In this document: positions 17,342 through 21,399 of the stretch, piece by piece
How the letters are laid out: the number at the start of each line of letters is the position of its first letter
How positions within the stretch are numbered: position 1 is the first letter of the stretch
From: Pseudomonadota bacterium
Lineage (GTDB): Bacteria > Pseudomonadota > Gammaproteobacteria > Burkholderiales > Thiobacillaceae
Direction of reading: 5' to 3'
NCBI GenBank assembly: GCA_030836725.1
Contig: JAUPLV010000017.1
Span: forward strand, 1 to 21,399
DNA length: 21,399 nt
Notes under the pieces: generated by a model
The model's input: only the letters and a program-made list of their open reading frames with translations
Database searches by the model: none
What the model was told of the DNA's origin: nothing
Program-made: the position numbers and the translations under genes

Positions 17342-18109
17342 ATGTACATCGATTCCCACTGCCATATCAATTTTCCCGATCTCGCCGGCAAGCTGCCCGA
17401 GATATTCGATCTCATGGCCGCAAACCAGGTGAGCCACGCGCTGTGCATCGGCGTGGAGCTGGAAAAATTTCCTGAAATCCGCGCGCTCGCCGAGGCGCAC
17501 CCCAACGTGTACGCATCGGTCGGCGTGCATCCCGACCACGAGGATTGCACCGAACCCACGGTCGAGCAGTTGCTGGCGCTGGCCGATCACCCCAGGGTGG
17601 TGGCGATCGGCGAAACCGGGCTCGACTATTTCCGCCTGACCGGCGACCTCGAATGGCAGCGTGAGCGCTTCCGCACCCATATCCGGGCGGCGCGAGCCTG
17701 TCGCAAACCTTTGGTTATCCACACCCGTGCCGCCGCCGACGATACCCTGCGCATCATGCGCGAGGAAAACGCGGGCGAGGCGGGCGGGGTGATGCACTGC
17801 TTCACCGAAAGCCTCGCCGTGGCGGAGGCGGCGATCGAGCTGGGCTTCTACGTCTCGTTTTCCGGCATCGTCACCTTCAAGAACGCAGTCGCCCTGCGCG
17901 AGGTGGCGGCAGCCATTCCGCTGGAGCGCATGCTGATCGAGACGGATGCGCCCTACCTGGCGCCGGTTCCGCAGCGCGGGCAGACCAACCAGCCGGCCTT
18001 CGTGAAGCACGTGGCGGAAGAAATCGCGCGGGTGCGCGGCATCACGGCCGATGCGGTGGGCGAGGCGACCAGCCGGAATTTCTTCCGGTTGTTCGCATCA
18101 GCGCGCTGA
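17342..18109 (+). CDS. tatD: TatD-family metal-dependent DNase
   Basis: The 255-residue TIM-barrel hydrolase has metal ligands in DSHCH (His6, His8), GETGLDYF (Glu91), VIHTRAA (His127), MHCFTES (His152) and ETDAPYL (Asp202). TatD proteins are 3'-5' exonucleases linked to DNA repair. It follows pilZ after 61 bp that show no clear signal, and no good ribosome site precedes the ATG. Its 3' end overlaps the 3' end of tcdA by 12 bp on the opposite strand. Confidence 0.94.
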   Translation: MYIDSHCHINFPDLAGKLPEIFDLMAANQVSHALCIGVELEKFPEIRALAEAHPNVYASVGVHPDHEDCTEPTVEQLLALADHPRVVAIGETGLDYFRLTGDLEWQRERFRTHIRAARACRKPLVIHTRAAADDTLRIMREENAGEAGGVMHCFTESLAVAEAAIELGFYVSFSGIVTFKNAVALREVAAAIPLERMLIETDAPYLAPVPQRGQTNQPAFVKHVAEEIARVRGITADAVGEATSRNFFRLFASAR

Positions 18110-18925
18110 GGCGGATTTCTGTCCAGGCCGCGCGGCCAGCTTGTTCAGCACCTGCGAGGCCGCCCGCAGGCCGAAGGTGGCGGTGACACACACGGAAGAG
18201 CCGAAGCCGGCGCAATTGAGGCCGTGCAGGCGGGCGTCCTCGGGGCGTTCGTAGCAGACGCCGCCCTCGGCGCTCGGGTAGGCGAGGGGTTCGGTGGAAT
18301 ACACGCAGTCGACGCCGAATTTTTTGGCGGGATCGCGCGGAAAGCCATGTTCGCGGCGCAGGCTGGCGCGCACCTTGGACAACAGGGGGTCTTCAGTGGT
18401 GCGGGAGAGATCGGCCAGTTGCACCCGGCCGGGATCGATCTGGCCCCCCGCGGCGCCGACGCAAACCAGCCTGATCCCTTGCCGGCGGCAGTGCGCGATC
18501 AGCGCGACCTTGGCGCGGGTGCTGTCGATGGCGTCCACCACGTAGTCGAAACTTGCCGCCAGCAGCCCGGCGACATTCTCGGCCGTCATGAATTCTTCCA
18601 CGCCGGTCACCCGGCACAGCGGATTGATCGCGTGGATGCGCTCCGTCATGGCCTGGATCTTGGACTTGCCAAGCTCGTGCGTCAGCGCGTGAACCTGGCG
18701 GTTGATGTTCGATTCGGCCAGATGGTCGGGGTCGATCAGGGTGAGCCGGCCGATGGCCGTGCGCGCCAGCGCCTCGGCGGTCCAGGCGCCGACGCCGCCG
18801 ATGCCGATGACGCAGACATGCGCCTGCTGGAAACACTCGAAGGCCGCGCTGCCGTAAAGCCGGCGCACGCCGCCGAAACGCCGTTCGAAATCGATCACGT
18901 GCTCGTCGTGGAAGAGGTCGGTCAT
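18098..18925 (-). CDS. tcdA: tRNA threonylcarbamoyladenosine dehydratase
   Basis: The 275-residue protein is an E1-like enzyme (CsdL/YgdL). It has the nucleotide loop GIGGVG (41-46), DPDHLAESNINRQ with Asp65 and Arg76, and DAIDSTRAKVAL. The stretch RRFGGVRRLYG at the N-terminus is typical of TcdA rather than MoeB/ThiF. It uses ATP to cyclise t6A at position 37 of ANN-decoding tRNAs. It is convergent with tatD. No strong ribosome site is seen before the ATG. Confidence 0.94.
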   Translation of the reverse strand: MTDLFHDEHVIDFERRFGGVRRLYGSAAFECFQQAHVCVIGIGGVGAWTAEALARTAIGRLTLIDPDHLAESNINRQVHALTHELGKSKIQAMTERIHAINPLCRVTGVEEFMTAENVAGLLAASFDYVVDAIDSTRAKVALIAHCRRQGIRLVCVGAAGGQIDPGRVQLADLSRTTEDPLLSKVRASLRREHGFPRDPAKKFGVDCVYSTEPLAYPSAEGGVCYERPEDARLHGLNCAGFGSSVCVTATFGLRAASQVLNKLAARPGQKSASAR

Positions 18926-19076
18926 GGGCGGAGCCGGTAGCTAGGCATTGTCGAAAAGTCGGACGACAACCGGGCTTCAGGCGGATCGAGGGCGGGCATG
19001 ACGCGAATGATACCGCGTCTGTTCAGCGGTAAAAGAAGGAGCGCAATGGACAAACCCGAGGGCAGGGCTTTCCATG

Positions 19077-19108
19077 ACCCGGCCGGGATTTCTCCCAGCC
19101 GGCCGGGT
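19077..19108. terminator. Perfect 10-bp hairpin at the 3' end of the GlcG-like gene
   Basis: ACCCGGCCGG (19077-19086) and CCGGCCGGGT (19099-19108) are exact inverted copies with a 12-base loop that can add an inner GGGA/TCCC pairing. The stem starts directly after the stop codon of the GlcG-like gene on the minus strand. No T tract follows, so it may protect the 3' end or act with Rho, not as a classic intrinsic terminator. Confidence 0.5.
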
Positions 19109-19612
19109 TCAGGGGTTCGCGGTTTCGAGTTCGAACTGGATCGCCTGGATGCCGGCGCGGGCGCAGGCCTCATCCTGCTCGCCGGTCGCGGCGCCGGAAA
19201 CGCCGACCGCGCCGATGATGTTGCCGACCGCCTCGATCGGTATGCCGCCCGCGGAGAACACCAGGCCCTCGACCTTGCCGACCGAGAACGGCTGGGTGAA
19301 GCGATTGGCCATGCTCGACGTGGCGGCATTGAAATTGACCGCGGTATAGGCTTTCTGCCGGCTGACCTCCAGGGTCACGCGGGGCGCCAGCGTGTCGCGC
19401 AGCACCACCATGGCGTCGCCGCTGCGATCAACTACGGTCACGCCGATCTGGATGCCCTCCTTGCGACAGGCTTCCAATGCGGCATGGGCGATTTTCCCCG
19501 AAGCCTCGATGGTCATCCGGGGGATTTTGATGATTACGGGAATCTCCGCGGCGGTGGCGGGAAAAGCGATCAGGGCGGCGCATCCTGCCGCGATCAGGGA
19601 AATTTTATGCAT
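19109..19612 (-). CDS. Secreted GlcG/HbpS-family (heme-degrading-like) protein
   Basis: The 167-residue protein begins with a clear signal peptide (MHKISLIAAGCAALIAFPATAAE, cleavage likely after ATA-A near residue 22), then has the GlcG/HbpS (DUF336) pattern: ALEACRKEGIQIGVTVVDRSGDAMVVLRD, KAYTAVNF, GGIPIEAVGNIIGAVGVSGA, and DEACARAGI near the end. Family members bind heme or corrinoids, or have no known function. Here it is exported to the periplasm or beyond. Start 19612 has AGGAG close upstream. It lies 73 bp after dnaJ, so it may be co-transcribed, but no shared function is evident. Confidence 0.87.
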   Translation of the reverse strand: MHKISLIAAGCAALIAFPATAAEIPVIIKIPRMTIEASGKIAHAALEACRKEGIQIGVTVVDRSGDAMVVLRDTLAPRVTLEVSRQKAYTAVNFNAATSSMANRFTQPFSVGKVEGLVFSAGGIPIEAVGNIIGAVGVSGAATGEQDEACARAGIQAIQFELETANP

Positions 19613-19685
19613 GGAAATCTCCTTTGGTGGGTCGTCATGATTCGATCCGGGACCGTGCCGCTGCAAAACACGAAACCAGGGCTTG

Positions 19686-20810
19686 TCAGCCAAAAAACGC
19701 TTTGACCTTGTCCATGAATGACTGCGCGCGCGGGTTGTTGTTCCGCCCCGGACTCAGGCTCTCCAGCTCGCGCAGCAATTCCTTCTGGCGCTCGGAGAGG
19801 TTGACGGGGGTTTCAACCAGCATGTGGCAGAGCAGGTCGCCGGGCGCGTGGCTGCGCACGCCCTTGATCCCCTTGCCGCGCAGGCGGAATGCCTTGCCCG
19901 ACTGCGTTTCAGCCGGGATCTTGATCTTGGCGTGGCCATCCAGGGTGGGAATTTCGACCTCGCCGCCGAGTGCCGCCGTGGCAAAGCTGATCGGCATTTC
20001 ACAATGCAGGTCGTCGCCGTCGCGTTTGAATACCGCATGTTCCTTGAGGTGGATCACCACATAAAGGTCGCCCGAAGGTCCGCCGTTGATTCCGGCTTCG
20101 CCTTCGCCGGCCAGCCGGATGCGGTCGCCGTTATCGACCCCGGCGGGAATCTTCACCGACAGGGTTTTGTGTTTCTTGACGCGGCCTTCGCCGTGGCAGG
20201 CGGTGCACGGATCGGTCACCATCTTGCCGCTGCCGCCGCAGCGGGGGCAGGCCTGCTGTACCGAGAAAAAGCCCTGCTGGATGCGCACCTGGCCATGCCC
20301 GCCGCAAGTGGTGCAGGGGGTCGGCGTGGTTCCCGGCTTGGCGCCGCTGCCATGGCAGGTGCCGCATTCCTCCAGCGAGGGGATGCGTATTTTCGTTTCG
20401 GTTCCGCGCGCGGCTTCTTCCAGCCCGATTTCCAGGTTGTAGCGCAGATCGGCGCCGCGATAGACGCGGTCGCGGCGGTTGCCGCCCCCGCCGCCGCCAC
20501 CGAAAATGTCGCCGAAGATATCCGAGAAGGCATCCGAAAATCCGCTGCCCCCTCCACCGTAACCGCCGCCCATTCCGGCCTGCTGGTCGACGCCGGCGTG
20601 GCCGAACTGGTCGTAGGCGGCGCGCTTGTCCGAGTCGGACAGGATTTCGTAGGCCTGCTTGGCTTCCTTGAATTTCTCTTCCGCGCCCTTGTCGTCCGGG
20701 TTGCGGTCGGGATGGTGCTTCATGGCCAGCTTGCGGTAGGCCTTCTTGATTTCTTCGTCCGAGGCATTCTTGGCGACGCCGAGGACTTCGTAGTAGTCGC
20801 GTTTGCTCAT
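19686..20810 (-). CDS. dnaJ: Chaperone protein DnaJ
   Basis: The 374-residue co-chaperone has a J-domain with HPD at 33-35, a Gly/Phe-rich linker, four zinc-finger CxxCxGxG repeats (CGTCHGSG, CTTCGGHG, CPRCGGSG, CTACHGEG) and the C-terminal substrate domains. It delivers unfolded clients to DnaK and stimulates its ATPase. The dnaK gene lies directly upstream. No Shine-Dalgarno-like sequence is visible before the ATG (CCCCTACAAAAA), which is unusual for a chaperone gene. Confidence 0.98.
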   Translation of the reverse strand: MSKRDYYEVLGVAKNASDEEIKKAYRKLAMKHHPDRNPDDKGAEEKFKEAKQAYEILSDSDKRAAYDQFGHAGVDQQAGMGGGYGGGGSGFSDAFSDIFGDIFGGGGGGGNRRDRVYRGADLRYNLEIGLEEAARGTETKIRIPSLEECGTCHGSGAKPGTTPTPCTTCGGHGQVRIQQGFFSVQQACPRCGGSGKMVTDPCTACHGEGRVKKHKTLSVKIPAGVDNGDRIRLAGEGEAGINGGPSGDLYVVIHLKEHAVFKRDGDDLHCEMPISFATAALGGEVEIPTLDGHAKIKIPAETQSGKAFRLRGKGIKGVRSHAPGDLLCHMLVETPVNLSERQKELLRELESLSPGRNNNPRAQSFMDKVKAFFG

Positions 20811-20830
20811 TTTTTGTAGGGGCCGGGATT

Positions 20831-20914
20831 TAGGAACTAGGGGCTAGGGTGGAGCCGGAAAAGGAAAAGCCGCGCAACGCGCGACCTTCCCTGATTCCTG
20901 GCCCCTAACTCCTA
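20831..20914. repeat. Imperfect inverted repeat between dnaK and dnaJ
   Basis: TAGGAACTAGGGGCTAGG (20831-20848) pairs with CCTGGCCCCTAACTCCTA (20897-20914), 15 of 18 positions by eye. Inside it a GCGC/GCGC mini-stem (about 20872-20882) is present. The left arm also holds two direct CTAGGG units. The structure could reduce dnaJ expression relative to dnaK, or be an intergenic repeat family. Confidence 0.62.
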
Positions 20915-20919
20915 TCCCC

Positions 20920-21399
20920 TTACTTGTCCTTCACCTCTTCAAACTCGGCATCGACCACGTTGTCATCCGCCGCCTGGGCGCCAGCGTCCGCCGACGCCCC
21001 CGGCTGAGCCTGCTCGGTCTTGTACATCTGCTCGGCGAGCTTGTGGCTGGCGGTGGCGAGCGCATTGGTCTTGGCCTCGATGGTGTCCTTGTCGCCTTCG
21101 CGCACGGCTTCCTCGCACTCCTTCAGCGCGGCTTCGATCGCGGCCTTTTCGTCGGCCGACACCTTGTCGCCGAATTCGGCCAGCGACTTCTTCACCGAGT
21201 GGATCATGCTGTCGGCGGCGTTGCGCGCGGTCGCCAGTTCGACCGCCTTGTGGTCCTCGGCGGCGTTGGCTTCGGCGTCCTTCACCATCTGCTGGATCTC
21301 GGCTTCGCTCAGGCCGGAGCTTGCCTGGATCTTGATCTTGTTTTCCTTGCCGGTGGCCTTGTCCTTGGCCGACACGTGCAGGATGCCGTTGGCGTCGAT
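20920..21399 (-). CDS. dnaK: Chaperone protein DnaK, C-terminal part (partial)
   Basis: The window holds the last 159 codons. The fragment begins IDANGILHVSAKDKATGKEN, the end of the substrate-binding beta domain, then the helical lid (GLSEAEIQQMVKDAEANAAED), and ends with a typical Ala/Gly-rich tail closing in DNVVDAEFEEVKDK. DnaK is the Hsp70 ATPase that works with DnaJ and GrpE. The N-terminal ATPase domain lies beyond the window. Order dnaK-dnaJ on the same strand supports the call. Confidence 0.98.
   Translation of the reverse strand: MDANGILHVSAKDKATGKENKIKIQASSGLSEAEIQQMVKDAEANAAEDHKAVELATARNAADSMIHSVKKSLAEFGDKVSADEKAAIEAALKECEEAVREGDKDTIEAKTNALATASHKLAEQMYKTEQAQPGASADAGAQAADDNVVDAEFEEVKDK

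Noticed and set aside
18922..19000. A 25-codon minus-strand frame (MPALDPPEARLSS) ending in an ATGA overlap with tcdA.
   Set aside because: It has no ribosome site and no recognisable pattern; a leader peptide cannot be supported from one sequence.

Overview
The window looks like chromosomal DNA from a betaproteobacterium. The evidence is the gene order yceD-rpmF-plsX-fabH-fabD-fabG-acpP-fabF-pabB-pabC-mltG-tmk-holB-pilZ-tatD, the GC-rich coding style, the frequent GTG/TTG starts and the two-subunit pyruvate carboxylase. A Thiobacillus-like or related Nitrosomonadales host is a reasonable guess, but genus cannot be fixed from sequence alone.

Region 1 (about 1-1225) is the only clearly accessory part. 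Two toxin-antitoxin loci lie head to tail on the minus strand: yefM-yoeB (yoeB cut by the window edge) with a recognisable TGTACA-type operator, and a brnT-brnA pair whose brnT carries a -1 frameshift. The shift leaves brnA open and joins it in frame to the first part of brnT. Next comes a short non-coding element of about 200 bp with 19-bp terminal inverted repeats and TTAAA flanks (MITE-like), sitting exactly on the stop codon of the neighbouring methyltransferase gene.

Region 2 (1221-5830, minus strand) is a tight operon of pycA, pycB, maf/yceF and an RsmI-like methyltransferase. The first two should make a biotin-dependent carboxylase (pyruvate to oxaloacetate). The last two are a nucleotide pyrophosphatase and a SAM-dependent methylase.

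Region 3 (5865-18109, plus strand) starts from a near-consensus sigma-70 promoter and runs as one long array. It holds rRNA/ribosome genes (yceD, rpmF), phospholipid and fatty-acid synthesis (plsX, fabH, fabD, fabG, acpP, fabF), p-aminobenzoate synthesis (pabB, pabC), cell-wall glycan termination (mltG), dTMP kinase (tmk), the DNA polymerase III delta-prime subunit (holB), a type IV pilus PilZ protein and the TatD nuclease. Many junctions overlap by 4 bp. acpP has its own extended -10 promoter candidate and is followed by a terminator-like hairpin before fabF.

Region 4 (18098-21399, minus strand) holds tcdA (tRNA t6A cyclisation, overlapping tatD tail to tail), a secreted GlcG/HbpS-like protein, dnaJ and the 3' end of dnaK, with a nested inverted repeat between dnaK and dnaJ. 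No gene-free stretch exceeds 300 bp; the longest are 976-1220 (promoter plus MITE-like element) and 10724-10943 (hairpins). I saw no tRNA, rRNA, CRISPR array or transposase gene. I did not find a convincing new multi-gene system. The most unusual items are the frameshifted brnTA locus, the MITE-like insertion, the yefM operator geometry, tandem repeats before plsX, and a PabB that has Ala where the E. coli enzyme has its active-site Lys.
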